Shown here: piece after piece, positions 31,136 to 45,562 of the stretch | Numbering within the stretch: the first letter of the stretch is position 1 | How the letters are laid out: the number at the start of each line of letters is the position of its first letter | DNA from: Periconia sp. R9002 | Lineage: Eukaryota; Ascomycota; Dothideomycetes; Pleosporales; Periconiaceae | DNA length: 64,000 bases | Assembly (NCBI GenBank): GCA_023627715.1 | Contig: JAMAHW010000048.1 | Span: 1-64,000 of the forward strand | Direction: 5' to 3' | Program-made: the position numbers and the translations under genes | Notes under the pieces: generated by a model | The model's database searches: none | Seen by the model: only the letters and a program-made list of their open reading frames with translations | What the model was told of the DNA's origin: nothing

Positions 31136-31769
31136 TGGCGCAGGCGAACGGGTACTCGAGAAGCTGTTGTGCGGAGGTAGTATCAATGGTGGTGTTGGCG
31201 GGATCGTGTTGAAGAGAAGGAGTAGGGATAGCGGACGCGGGTTTTATAATAGCGCGAGTGGAGGGTGGGGCACGTGGCGGGCGTTGAGCGGCTGCGTGAT
31301 CGAAGAAAATGGAAGCTGAGGTTGTATGTGCGCAGGTGAAAGGTAAAGGCAGCTGCTTGGATGGTGTTTGTCTACACAGCGCTTGCGAGGTGAGTCGGGT
31401 ACGGCGAATGGACCCCACTAGCTTGTGCGACTTGGCGGTGTGGTCCGAGCTTGTGCGTCCCCTGCCCTGGAGCTAGACCACTATTCACCGTTACTAACAA
31501 CCGCACATGTACCACACAATATGAACCAGCTTTCAGGTAAAAGATTCTACAAAGGAAACTCGTTAAATGTATTTAACTCCTATCGAAATGAAGCTTTCGC
31601 TTGCCCCTCTGGGTAACCGTCCGCTGAGGAAACGAAGAATGCCCTCATGTAAATAATTAACCCCGGGTGCGGGAGGTGGAATGTAGAAAGGAATAAAAAT
31701 CGGAGGAGAAAACAACCACATTTCTGTCAATGCAAATGCCGAAATCCGGAAACGCCTCGCTTGTCCCAT
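31136..31769. other. promoter of CAF40 and 3' flank of the KIN1-type kinase
   Basis: A 634-bp interval between tandem minus-strand genes. No frame resembling a known family and no clear repeat. Confidence 0.5.
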
Positions 31770-34700
31770 TCAAAGTCGAAGTTCAGACAAGATTGTCTGG
31801 GCCATGCTCTTGTACTGCCATGTACCTCCGTCCACCTTCTTGAACTGTATACCGTGCAACTGTAAGAGGGGAACCTTGACAATCAAAATCTCGAACACAA
31901 TAGCCATGCTGCTGCCTAGATCACTCTGAACGTGCGTGGTTGTTTCTCCAGCCGGCATCGAGCGTCCCGCTCGCTGCTGTCTGTCCTCTTTGTCGTCACC
32001 ACTTTCATCTGACTCGTCTGTGGTCGCGTAACTGCGGTCAACCCCCGAAGGACGGCTCTGACCAGATTTGGGTGTCTGTGGGATCCGATTCTGTTCTCTG
32101 AACTCTTCCCGTTCACGTTCCTTGCTGAACCCAGGGAAGCTAATCTTCCGGCGTTGGCTGGCACCGGTAGGAGGGTGAGCGGGAGAATCGGCGCCCTTCT
32201 TAACGTCGATGCTAGGAGCGTGGCGACATTTAAATCCGCCTTTGATTTCAGTATGGGTGATGCCAAGCTGATCAAGTACTCGAATGATGTCGGCTTGAAT
32301 AAATGGCAACGGCTTGTTGCTGGTCGTAGAAACGCTAAAAAGGCCCTTCAAGAATACAGGCTTAACATCACGTCCACGTTGCGTCTCCGCGGGAGTTTCG
32401 GCCAGTTCAGCATCTGTCTCTTCTGGGACGTTGGCCTCTCGGGCTTGCTCCCTTCGAGCGCGTCGGGCTTGGATACTTTCTCGACGAGCATGACCAAGTG
32501 ATTTTGTCCGAGATGTAACATTGTGTCGAGGGCTAGCAGATAAATCTTCCGATGCAGCATCGTTGTTCGCTCTAGATTGGGGAGTGTTAATACTCGATCT
32601 ATCAGAGCCACTGGTTGGGGGAGGGTGTTGAGAATCCTCCTGTGAGCGCCCTCTCCGGCTCAGACGCCGGCGGAGATCACCTACACCATTCACGCTGGAA
32701 GACCGACCAAGTCCTTTGAACTTGCGGGTGCTGCTATTGGTGCTGCCGGGAGTTGGAGGCGAGAGAAGTTCGGGTTGATGATTAGCATCAGATGGGCGTA
32801 GGGTAGACGGTGCATCGCCCCGAGTGCGCCTAACACTGAAGCTTTTACGAGGGGCACTGGTAGGCTCGCCAGGACCAGACACGGCAACAGATGGTGTAGG
32901 TAGCGACTGCTCCGCACGGTCTCGATCTGGAGTTCTGTGCTTACGAGTACTAAACCGTCTCAGAAGACCAGGTAGAGCGCCTTCTTTTTTCGTTTGCTCT
33001 GCCGATGGTGACAGGACCGCTGGGGAGATGGGAGGCTGTTTGAGATTGAGAGTCTTGAGCCCCTCGGTGACCTCGTCCTCGCCGTGTGTTCTGGCTCTGG
33101 GGCGAGACCTTCCTCCAGTTGGTTTCTCGCCGGCCATTTCATAAGTAGCCGAATTCGTATATGCGGCTTCTGGCGCTGGGAGATCGGGCATCTTGAGTGG
33201 TTTTTCATCTGGGGTTTGCGGAACTGCAATAGCACCTGGATTTGTTTCGACCCGTTCACGATCCCTCTTCTCCCGGACGAGGTAATACACGGATATCAAA
33301 GGACTAAAAGCATTGACGGGATCCACGCCACGCTGGATTTCCTCAGAAGATGAAGTGGGAAGGTGTTCTCTGCTCGACATGGAGTTTCGTCTCTTATAGA
33401 AATCGAACATGCCTCTTTTCTTCTCCGCCTCTGGTGTTTGTGCAACTGTTCTACGTGCAGCTGCACGTACTGCACGTTGATAATCTTCAGACTCTAAAAC
33501 CTGGGTGAGCTGACTCTTGATGTACTCGGGGGTTCCGAAATCGAAACCAGTCATTCGCTCAATAATGTCCTCGTCAAGGGGAAGTTGCAAAGGTTCTCTG
33601 TGGGGAAGGTAGTTTTCTGGCGGGCTGTTGAATCCTTTTGTCAACCAGGGGTGGTTCATGATCTCCCCGAGAGTGATACGTTCACTGGCATTCGTCTGCA
33701 GCATGCGGTGAATGAGATTGCGGCATTCTAAACAATATTAGCGGGACAAATTTTCCGTGTTGTGCAATATTTACCGTTCGACAGCCATGGAGGATAGTCC
33801 ACATGACCCTTCTTGATCTTTGCATGTAGTTGTGGCATGCTCTGGTCATCGAAGGGAACCTTGCCGCATACGAGGACATAAAGGACAATGCCAAAACTCC
33901 AGACATCAACTTCGGGCCCAGTGTACTGTTTTGCCTGCAAAAGCTCGGGGGCCGCAAAATATAGACTACCGCAGAACGTCTTGAGTAAATTCCGTGGCGA
34001 AAAGAGATTACTGAGTCCAAAGTCGATGATCTTGATGTCGCCCGTCTTGCTAATGAGGATGTTCTCAATCTTCAAGTCTCTGTGGACAATGCTGTTCCGA
34101 TGGCAGTAATCTAAAGCACTTGCGATCTGGCGGGCAAATTTGCGAGCCTGCTTCTCCTTGAGGCGACCGTGCGATATGATGTAGTCCAGCATTTGACCTC
34201 CGTTGACATATTCAAAGAGCATGTACCAGTGGTAGTTTGTCCTCACGACATCGCGCATTCCGCATATGTAAGGGTGATTCAAGAGACTGACAATGGCAGC
34301 CTCCCGTGCGGTTCGAACTTCTTTGGAGTGGTCGGCCCGCTCACGGTCGGCTTGGCTGTGGTGTGTGTCGGTCGACTGTCGGGGTACAATTTTGACAGCG
34401 ACCTATGGGGTGTTAGCAAGTTCAAAGAATGGAGCGTACACATGAGCCAGTGTAGTTCTTGGAAAACGTACCTGCTCTCCAGTTTCGGCATGCTTGGCCA
34501 ACTTGACTTTGCCCATGCTACCTTGGCCAATTGTTTTTCCCAAGGCCCACGAACCAGTATTGGGAGCACTAATGGCGGTCCGCCTCTTAGGCTGGGAGGC
34601 AGGCTGGGTCCCTGGCCTGCCGTTGTCGGCAGCTACTCCATTGATAGGCATTGCGGAAGCAGTTGATGCGTCGGAGGCATACCGAGCGTGACCTCTCCTG

Positions 34701-34987
34701 CTAGACTCGGGACGCGAAGGAGTGTTGCCGGCTCTGTCCCTCGAATCGCTGCGGCGGGAGCCCTGCTGATTGACGTTGCTCTGTTCGTAATCGCGGCGGG
34801 CAACGTTGGCCAGGTTGGGCTGCTGGGGGGCTGGGCGGCCGTGCGGTAGATGCGAATGATTACTCGGACGAGTTGTGGTGGACTGGGAGCGATGGGGACG
34901 GTCTGTGGAACCGGTCACAGGCTGCGGACGACGCGAGGAGCTGTGGGAGCGGACGACGGCAGGTGTGGAGGGAGCAGTGGCAGACAT
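31770..34987 (-). CDS. KIN1/KIN2 (PAR-1/MARK) type Ser/Thr protein kinase
   Basis: Three exons (34987-34472, 34402-33775, 33727-31770) give 1033 aa, the normal size for fungal Kin1. After a basic, Ser/Pro-rich N-terminus comes the kinase domain (about 150-420): [23 protein letters not shown] right after the first intron, HRDLKIEN (catalytic loop), DFGLSN, the activation loop [14 protein letters not shown] and the [19 protein letters not shown] segment. A long low-complexity region follows. The protein ends in a KA1-type domain ([33 protein letters not shown]). Kin1 kinases act at the plasma membrane in polarity, exocytosis and septation, with KA1 binding acidic lipids. The ATG at 34987 is the first in frame; upstream codons lack an ATG. 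Residues needed for catalysis (Lys of VAVK, Asp of HRD, Asp of DFG) are present. Confidence 0.95.
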
Positions 34988-36670
34988 GGCGACGGGGTGG
35001 AATGGTCTTGGTTTGCTTCTTCTCGCCAGCGGTGCGCAAGGAGCAGCGGAAGATCCGACAGCGAGACGCGCGCTGGGCAAACGAGGGGCGTGCCTGCCGT
35101 CGCAGCAGATTGCGGGCTGCTCTAAAGGCGGGGCAGCGCGCGAGGTGACGGGGACGGCGCCGTTACTGTTGCGAGATGGTGGAAATTGAAGTTGGGAAGA
35201 CGGGCTGTTGGAGTGGAGTTGGCAGCTAACTACCTAGACACGCCAGCCAGGCGACAGGGTAGGTAGGTAGGCTATCGTCGAGAGTGTATACAGAGGTCCA
35301 GGTCCTGCAGCTGGCAGGCAGGAGCAAAGACTAGGATAGGAGCGTGGTGGCAGCGCGGGCACAGCTAAGAATTCAAATGGGACCGACGGACAAGGACAGG
35401 CACGCACACTCATCAGACGCGTTGCATGACGCACCAGAGGGGGGAGCCTCAGGCATGCACTGCGCAGCTGTGGGGGTGGTGATGCGGGCGCGCTTCTCCA
35501 ACGTCGTCGTGGCAGTCTGGCGGATGATGTGATGGTATGGAACACGCGAATTGTATTGTACAAGAAAAGGGCTGGGTGGGATTACAGAATTGATGGATGT
35601 TGAGTGTTGGTGTTGGGAGATGAGAGATGGGACATGAAGTTGCAGAGTACAGTGCGTTGTCATGGGATGGGCCTGACAAGACAGGACAGGACCGGACGGT
35701 TGGGCGGCGGGCCAAGGTCTGCCTGTTTCCCTTTACACGAACTGCTACCTATCGCCCAGGCTTACATGTCTGTCTGTAATAACCCATTTACCGCCCTTGA
35801 TTCATCATCCATGGACCTCTGGTTTCTTCTTTCTGTCGCTTTCACTGCGCCGAACAATCGGTCCAAGGTACCAGTTACCCATTTCACCAACGGCATTACT
35901 TTCCTCAATGCCTGCGTCTTTACCTACATAATTACACTCAGCACCCAATGTCCATCACTCTGCGCTCCCGAGCCAATCCACCGTCCCCATCTATCTGCCA
36001 CTACCTTAAATCTCACCGGTCAGACTCCCTTCCTTTCCTTACCAAGCAAAAAAGAAACGCAGGAACGGCGGCGGAAATGGACGACCCGATGACCGGCTAT
36101 GAACTTTACCGTAAATCCCAGATCCCTCCAAACAAATAAAAAAAAAAGCTATTATTAATTATAACGTTACTCCCCAAACGCGGCCAAATCAATGTTAGCC
36201 AGGCACAAACACCCACCCACTTCTTGGCCCGCCCTGCTTTGCCATGGTTGCGGGCCTTCACAAAACGACGTCATCGTCCAAAGATAAGCGCCTCCAACGT
36301 CTTGGTTTCGACACCTTCTCAAACCTTCGTCTAGAGGATCCCCTAACTTTATATCGCCTGCTGTTTCACCTTGTTGCCGGGTTACCAGCTTGGATCCCGG
36401 CGGAGAGTTTTAGAGTCAAATGTTCGGTGACGACGTCCGATGGGAGGCACTACGTATTTTCTGCTTCTGCCTTTGCCCTCCCATGCCCCCCTGAATTTAA
36501 GAGCAGGGCTTTACCCCGGTTCTGCGTTACCTTGCACCGAACACCTGGTAAAAAGACACCGAGAAAAAGGAGGTTGTCTTGTCCGACTATAAGTACATAG
36601 GAAGCTCTCTCATGGGCATATCGTGTCTCTTTGATGCTGAACATGTATTGACTAATTAATCTATGATATC
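34988..36670. other. 1.7-kb gene-free interval, leader/promoter of the kinase
   Basis: This lies upstream of the KIN1-type kinase and beyond the 3' end of the GPATCH1-type gene. It contains a short GTAG microsatellite (about 35259-35272) and GC-rich sequence near the kinase start, suggesting a long leader. No gene was recognised. Confidence 0.5.
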
Positions 36671-38861
36671 TCACTCGTCGTCGTCGTCGTCATCGCCAAA
36701 GATGGCCTTGAACACATCCTCGGAAGCTCGCTCTTGGGCCAAAACCTCGTTCTTCTCCACGTCGACCTTTGCGTGTTGCTCTTCCCGTTCCTGCAGTACC
36801 TGTGCTGCAGGTACTTTCGTGGATGGCACATCTCCCGAAGGAGGCTCTGTTGCCGTCTCATTCATCCATGCCGGACGTTGCATCATGGGATTCCCTCGGG
36901 TCGCTGCTTCATGAATTATCTTGTTCATCGCATCGCGATTGATAGGCTCCTCCGTCTTCCCTTTGAAGCCGTATTCGGAGGACGCGTAGTCGGAGCCATG
37001 GGGTACCTCGGGAGGGGGTGGCACATTGAAGCGTTTGCACAAGAGCCGCGATGGGTAGAATGGAAAGCTCTGCCGCGTCATGGCGCCGTACATCCCCATC
37101 TTAGCTGCCTGCTCTGCTGGGTCTTCTGGCTTAGGCTCCGGCTTGCGCAGGAGTGTTTCGCTAGCTTTGTCAGGGTCCCCAGAACCGGGGTGGCTACACG
37201 AAGTTGAGGAGGTGAAGCGCGATGCCATGAGTCCTGTGGCTGGTCTGAAAGCAATGGCTGCTTGTGCAAAACCCTCCATCTCCTTGGCCCATTCGGATAT
37301 AGACATATTCGTAGGTCGCTCAGGAAGTTCATGTTTCTTCCCGGAGCGGAGCTCAAGGAACGCAACATATCTAGCCCGCTTCTTCAAGTCTTCGCTGTAT
37401 GGCATCCACCCCGTAGCTCCACTGGAAAGGGCTGCTTCTGCGGTGGCTTTGTCTAGCACAGGCACAAAAGACCACAGGTCTTTGGCTGGCTTCTTTTCCG
37501 AGGATGAATAACCCTCGGGAGCGGTTTGCCCCAAACCCTGCGGAAGATCCTTCTTTCCAGTAAGATTTACAATTCGATCTCGTGCTTCTTTTGAGAGGAA
37601 ATCAAAAACAGATTTGCCTGGTAGAGGAGTTTCACCCAAGAGCGATGCTCGCGCCTTGGCGTCGAGTGTGGAAGCCTTTGCAGCATCCGTGACTGAAGTG
37701 TAGTTCTCCCCAGTAGACGCAGGTGTGTTTGATTTGGTGGACTTCCATCCCGGAGGTGTTTTGGGTGGGGGGTATTTGCGTTTAGCTGTCAGATCCACAG
37801 CATGAATTGACAGAACAAACCCTCTCAGCGGAGGCTTCCCATCAAATGTTGACCTCGAAGCAGCTTTACCCGCAGCTTTTTTGATAAAGATATGTTTATC
37901 ATTGGCGCCAGGCTTGGCAAATTTGCTAGGCTTTTTGCTCTTCTTGTCTTTGCCCAGGGTTTTGTTGAATGAGATTTTCGGGCCCAACTCATAAGGGTCT
38001 TCGTCGTCCGATCCGGTATCGTTCAAGATGCCTACCCCAAAGGAAGATTTCTTAGAAGCTATCTTCTTCGTAGGCTGCTTTTTAGGCGCATCCAGAAAAG
38101 GGAGAGCAAGCATCGGTCGGTCATTGGCTTCTTTCTCTTCGGTCGCTCCGAGCCGTGCTTCCGATAGAAAGCCTAGTCCTTTCCGATTGATATCCTGGGG
38201 AGCAGCTGTCATGACTCGAGAGTCTGTAGGCGCAAAAGTATGTGCACCGGACATGGAATCTTCATCGTCGTCCAGGCGGACACCTCGATGAATCTTCCGT
38301 CCAACGCCTTGGTTGCGTCGCCAGCCCATTTTATGCGCTATTTTGACCCCCATAGTTTCCTCTTCAGTCATGAACAAGCCGAAGAAGGCATCGTTCTCCT
38401 GCTCCCCGACACGGCCGATAGTAGCAAAGGATTGCGCCGTTTCGAGCTCGCGAGACTCAGCCGCTTCCGCGAGATCCTCTGCATCCATATAATCTTCCGC
38501 TCGTTGCGCAGTATCCGCCGTCTTCCGGTTCGAGCGAGAGGAGACAAAAGCTTTGGGAGCCCATCCTTCTTTAGATCCAACTGTATTGAAATATCTTAGC
38601 AGAGTCAAGAAGTCAAATCCGCTAGAAATGTGACTCGATGACTTACCCTGCACTAAAACCACCAGTAAAAGCGCCGTGAAGCCTTCTGCGGCCGCGTTCG
38701 TCGGTTACGGTCTGTTTCCATTCTGGCACAAACGTCCCGTCATCGCTGTCCTTGTCCGGTGGAAGCTCTGTACCAAGGAGTACATAGCTGAGTTGACCGT
38801 TGACGCGATTCCGTTTCTGGGAGGATGTTGGAGAGTTGGCGCGAGGGCGTTTAAACGCCAT
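36671..38861 (-). CDS. G-patch domain protein, GPATCH1/TOUGH family
   Basis: Two exons (38861-38647, 38594-36671) give 712 aa. The 52-nt intron is placed so that [10 protein letters not shown] joins [13 protein letters not shown], the strongly conserved DUF1604 start of this family. A G-patch-like segment follows ([20 protein letters not shown], then KGLGF). The middle is Lys-rich; a further conserved region includes [17 protein letters not shown]-like sequence and [13 protein letters not shown]. The C-terminus has [12 protein letters not shown] and an acidic tail (FGDDDDDDE). GPATCH1 proteins associate with catalytic spliceosomes and help activate DEAH helicases; the role here is by family. 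The start MAFKRPRAN matches fungal members, although a further ATG lies upstream in the same frame. Confidence 0.9.
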
Positions 38862-39585
38862 CGGAGTATTGTATGCCAGAAATGATTGAGTAACGCGGGA
38901 CGTAGATTCAAGCTTCAACTTTCGCATTGATGATGTTTGTGATTACATAAGTGAGTCATGATGCGACGTGATTGGTCGCGCAGTCCATTACACGGCACTG
39001 GGCTTTCTCTTACTTTGTAGGTGACAGAAGAAGTGGAAAACCTTTGAATATGATCTAGCTGGGTACGCAAACAGCGGGAGAGAGAATATAATTGTGACTT
39101 TTTCTTTTAACTTTGAATGTTGAAAGGTGATACCTACTTGCTAATACAATCTGCTCAAAATCTGATTATATCATACCATTTACCAAAAAAACGGGTATAT
39201 ATACACATACATTCCAAAATTGTATAATTCGGCGATTTGCATAGATGTCTCACATTTTTGGTCACCAGAGAGGCTTTGTCCGTCGGTCTGAGCTACTCAT
39301 TGCTATCATTTCTATCATAGCAAGAGCACTGATACAAACATTTGAAGGTAGTATTTGCCATCAATCAAGCCGTCAATTATGCGGAACTAGAGGAGACGAA
39401 GTATGAAAATTCGATTTGTTAAACGCCTCTTATGGTGAATAATGAAACGCAAACTCCAAGATATGCTTTTCTCTGGTTTTCAATCAAAGCAGATTAACGG
39501 AAACGCCCTGGGAAGAATCGTACAAAATACACACTATACTAATATGTCACTTTGTGACAGCGTAAAGTAGATCCATCTGTGAGGT
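38862..39585. other. interval between tandem minus-strand genes
   Basis: This holds the promoter of the GPATCH1-type gene and the 3' flank of LEO1. It is AT-rich around 39120-39260. No gene was recognised. Confidence 0.5.
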
Positions 39586-41012
39586 CTATTCATCCTCATC
39601 CTCGTCATCTTCAATGACCCTTCGTTTCTTGCTCCGCACACGAACGTCGTCATCGTCTTCTTCGCTATCTCCACCCCGGTCCCTCTTGGGACTTTCCCTC
39701 CTGCGGCTCCTAGGCTCTTCCGTGATGCCATCGTCGTCGTCATCATCGTCCTCCACAACCTCTTCTTCGTCACTCGCGGCAATGAAGTCATCATCCTCGT
39801 CATATTCGTCCTCTTTGTTACCGCGACCACGCATGCCCTCGTCATCATCGCTCCATCCACGGTTTCGTGAAGCTTTGGCGCGTGGCTTCCTAGGACCACC
39901 GCGTCGTCCAGACTCACCGCCTTCCAGTAAGTCAATATCCAGGCCAGAAGAGCGATAGCCACCACGATTTGTAACCCGGTGGCTGCGCTCCATCTCCCGC
40001 ATTTCGTGCTTCTCTCGAGCGCGCTGCTGCTTGAGGCGTTCCTTGTGTGAAGCCTCTTCTCTTTGACGCTTAAGCTCGGGATCTTCATTCACGTCGATAA
40101 ACGAAATGGCTTGGTCCGCATTATCTCGGCCGCGTGTTGCGGCTTTGGCCAGATCATTCTGGAGTTTTTCCAACGCAGCGTCTTTGGTGGACATCGTCGG
40201 GACGATAGAGATGGCGGTAGTGAACTTGTTCGTCACACGCATGACATTGGCTTCCTCATATGGCGCCGTCAAATATGTATAACTCTCCTTTGCATCGCGG
40301 TCTTTGCGGGAAGCTTTTATGGGGACTGGGACACGAGGGTTCACTTGCGGAGGAGCCAACATGGTGGGATTGACTTCGTATTGGGTTTGTGGATCGTTTG
40401 CGAGCTGGAGCGTGAGCGAGCCATCAGACCAGCGCAATATCCGGGCATTAGACTGGAGCTTTGTGTGGTCTGAAGGTGACCGCCGCCATCGCACAGTAGT
40501 TGTAGCAGTGTTGAAAGCAGAGAAGTGATCGGAGGGGGGTAGCTTCGAGTGGTGGTCCGTAGTCGGCGGCTGGAAGGTTTTGTGATCAAACGCGGTGGGC
40601 TCGATGGTGAGGAAAGGTGGGACTTTGAGCAAGTAAAGCTCACCGTCGCTAGGCTCGGGTATAGCATGTCGCGCAATCTCAGGCTCCATGAAATTGAATG
40701 ACTGTTCCTCATAAGTTTCCTGTGTCGCAGCCGGTGCGCGATCAGCGCGATCCTCATCGTCGCCCGAATCTAGGTCTTCGTCGTCAAGCTTGCGCTCCCT
40801 GTTAAGTTTACATGTCAGTGTTGAATAGCATCAAGTCCGCGCAGTGTGACATACCCAGGCTCCTCTTCAGGCTCATCGCCATCGCCAAATAGATCGTCGT
40901 CATCTAGCCCTGCATCGTCGGCTGCAACCTCTGCTCCATCTTCAGCGGGCTCAGCTGCGTCCACGAAATCTTCCTCCGCAGATAGATGGCCAGTCGCGTC
41001 GTCGTCACTCAT
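39586..41012 (-). CDS. LEO1: PAF1 complex subunit LEO1
   Basis: Two exons (41012-40855, 40798-39586) with a 56-nt intron give 456 aa. The acidic N-terminus (MSDDDATGHLSAEEDF) is followed by the Leo1 core: ARHAIPEPSDGELYLLKVPP, FLTIEPTAFDHKTFQPP, ARILRWSDGSLTLQLAN and TYLTAPYEEANVMRVTNKF. A basic coiled segment (RQREEASHKERLKQQRAREK) and an alternating acidic/basic tail finish the protein. Leo1 is part of the PAF1 complex, which travels with RNA polymerase II and promotes histone H2B ubiquitylation and H3 methylation. The gene is divergent from MOB2 with 376 bp between start codons. Length and charge pattern are typical. Confidence 0.95.
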
Positions 41013-41388
41013 GGTTGCGTCGCGTGTTTAGGTTTTGATGAGGAAGTTGATGATGATATTTCGTGTGCGGAGAGTCTCTGAAGACTCAGCGCAATTGAGA
41101 TCGAGGCGCGGGGGTTGTAGTAAAGGTGGTTATGGAAGGCGTGGTCGAAGTTCCAAGCAGGAGCTTAGGTACAATAGCGGCCGTAGTGCGCTAGTCCCAG
41201 TTCGGAGCCTAGCCCCAGATTTTTGGAGCCGCGCCCGCGGCGAAGGGGGGTGCTCTGCAAGGCGGTATCACGTCCTACCTTAACGACACGACACTTTCCG
41301 ACTCCTAACTCGCCTCACGCCCTCCTCCGGACAGTCAAGGGACGCCTCTATCGAATTTTACGCCAAAGTCTGCGAGGATCCAGCAACC
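41013..41388. promoter_or_regulatory. divergent promoter LEO1 / MOB2
   Basis: A 376-bp interval between two diverging start codons. No distinct element was identified. Confidence 0.5.
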
Positions 41389-42867
41389 ATGACTTCGTTT
41401 TTCAACAACATGTACGTATAACAGGGCCGCGTGCTCGGGTCGGGCATAACTATCAGTGCAACTGTCTGGTTCAATTCCAATAAGCTATCAGCCTCCCTGC
41501 AGTAATGCACAAGCCCCTCTTTGTTTCACCAGCTTTTCTCTATTCCTTGATTATGCTCGCTATTTGTCACTTTATCCGTTCATATTCAGTCTGTGCCGAA
41601 TCCTTTCTGTATAGAGCTCCGAAGCAGGGCCCCCAACACACCACGCTTCCACTTGGCTACCTACATGCTTTTATATCCAGACACTTACGTTTTCGCTGTA
41701 TAGGAAAAACCTGGCTGGGCGCTCGAGCAGCAAGGGACCCCAAGGAAAATCCGGCAACGGGACACCTTCACCGACCTCCTCGTCTCCGTATTCATCTTCT
41801 GGTCTCCCTTCCAACGTCCCCCCTCTGCCCCAGTCCCCCGCATTGAACTCCTCCATGTCCTTCGAAAGCCAGGCTGGCCCCGAAAGCTCTATGCCTTCCA
41901 TGTCTCGCCGGCCACCTTTCTTCTTCCGCGAAGAATACTCCGGGCTCATCGTCAAGGGCAACTTCATGACGCTGGCTGCGAAACCCAAATTGGTCGAAGA
42001 AGGCGAGTGGCTGGCCCACCAAGGTATGACCACCACCACCACCACCCCCCCTGCTCATATTGTAAATAAAGTCAATACTAATCATGTGACCAGTCGTCGA
42101 GCAATACCGTCTGCTTGAACAGATGATCAACGTGATCAAGGTCCCCGACGAGAGGACAGGCAAATCATGCTGCAACCCAGAGGTTTGCCCCACCATGTCA
42201 GCAAGTGGGTAAGTGGTCTTCTCTCTCCCCCTTCAGCTCGCGTGGGCATTCATCTCAACTAACTCACCACAACAGCCACACCTACACCTGGCTCGACAAC
42301 AACAAAAAACCCATCAAAATCACGGCCATCGCCTACATCAACCTAGTGCAGAAATGGATCGTCGGCAAGATCAACGACCCCACCATCTTCCCCACAGACA
42401 CCACCTCGGCGCCCTTCTCCAACTCAGCTTCCGCCTACCCCTCGGGATCCATGAGCACCACGTCGACGCCCCAGCCGCTCGGTCCGTCGAGCGTCAACGC
42501 TCCCCTGAGCCAGCTCGCCGGCCGAGACTGGCTGGGCAAGAGCTCGGGCTTCCCTGAGAACTTTGAGAGCGACATCAAGAGCATCTACCGCCAGATGATG
42601 CGGTGCTACGCTCACATCTACCACGGCCACTGGCTCGATCCCTTCTGGCACGCCAGCGCGTACAAGGAGCTCAACACGTGCTTTGTCCACTTCATCAACG
42701 TCGGCAAGCTGTTCAACTTGATTAGCGACAAGGACGTCGAGCCCATGCAGCCCCTCGTCGATCTGTGGCTTGCAAAGGGCTTGTTGCCGCCTCCACCTCA
42801 GGCTCAGGCCGGTGCTCAGCAGCCTTTGAAAGAGCAGGGTGCTCCTCCTGCGCAGCCTGTTGCGTAA
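41389..42867 (+). CDS. MOB2-type kinase activator
   Basis: Four exons (41389-41411, 41704-42023, 42094-42208, 42276-42867) give 349 aa. Exon 1 codes only MTSFFNN plus two bases and is followed by an unusually long 292-nt intron; phases match across all junctions. After a Ser/Pro-rich N-terminus the Mob1/phocein fold runs from REEYSGLIVKGNFMTL, through WLAHQVVEQYRLLEQMINVI, CCNPEVCPTMSASG (zinc Cys pair), HTYTWLDNNKKPIKITA, a Ser/Pro insert, and RCYAHIYHGHW (zinc His pair). Mob2 proteins bind and activate NDR-class kinases (Orb6/COT1/Cbk1) in polarised growth; choice of MOB2 over MOB1 rests on the REEY...VKGNF and CPTMSA segments and on the long N-terminus. Exon 1 placement is supported by the MTSFF start seen in other fungal Mob2 proteins and by phase, but not independently tested. 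Confidence 0.88.
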
Positions 42868-43636
42868 ATCAACTTTTTGCATGGGTAGTCTTCGGACTAC
42901 CTGGGGGTTTTGGGTGAAAAGGACTCTTGTTAGTTAGTGAATGTTCTGTGCGTAGTGTATCCCCCCGTTTTGGAGGATGGGATGCCTCGCCAGAAATAAA
43001 TGACGGCAACGAATGCATATGAGAAGCGGCGTTAATAGGTACTTCTTTGGCTCAAATTTGCTTGCCTGGTGGTTATATAGAATCTAAGAATATCCACAAT
43101 CACTCACACCTTCTGCTTCGTGATACGCCATAACGGTGCTAGATGCACATGTGAATCACGTCATTGGACATACATTTGGCATCATCCCTGTATAAGACTC
43201 GCTGAATTGACATTGGTACTTTTATCGCGTCTTGGTCGACCCCGCAATGTGTTGCACAGATATAGGATATAGAATACTATGCCCGTGCTTCTTCTAAGGA
43301 AATGAGACTCAAATTGGATGATAGTAGCACTATAAAGTAACCAGAGACTGTTTCCGTTGGAACCACCAAAACAACCCGGAACATTGGATGATGTAGTTGA
43401 TCATGACAGTTCACAAACTCCAGTAAGTGGATGAGAAACAAAGGGAGAGTGTCCTCCGCTCCACCAACCATCCGATTTGATAACAAAGACACAGGCGCAC
43501 GCAAACACACACATATTCGTAGAGGTTTCGGTCGTGAGAGAGGGATTTCGACGTTCAGAGATTATATTGCCTGGGCCAGACTCCTCCTGGCAGACCTTAA
43601 GATGCCGCTGCGTTGCAAGCAGAATCAAGGATCGAT
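42868..43636. other. interval between convergent genes
   Basis: This holds the 3' flanks of MOB2 and ARF1. No gene or repeat was recognised. Confidence 0.55.

Positions 43637-45562
<1,926 letters not shown>

Noticed and set aside
35604..36092. 162-codon plus-strand frame upstream of the kinase
   Set aside because: No family resemblance; it probably belongs to leader or intergenic sequence.
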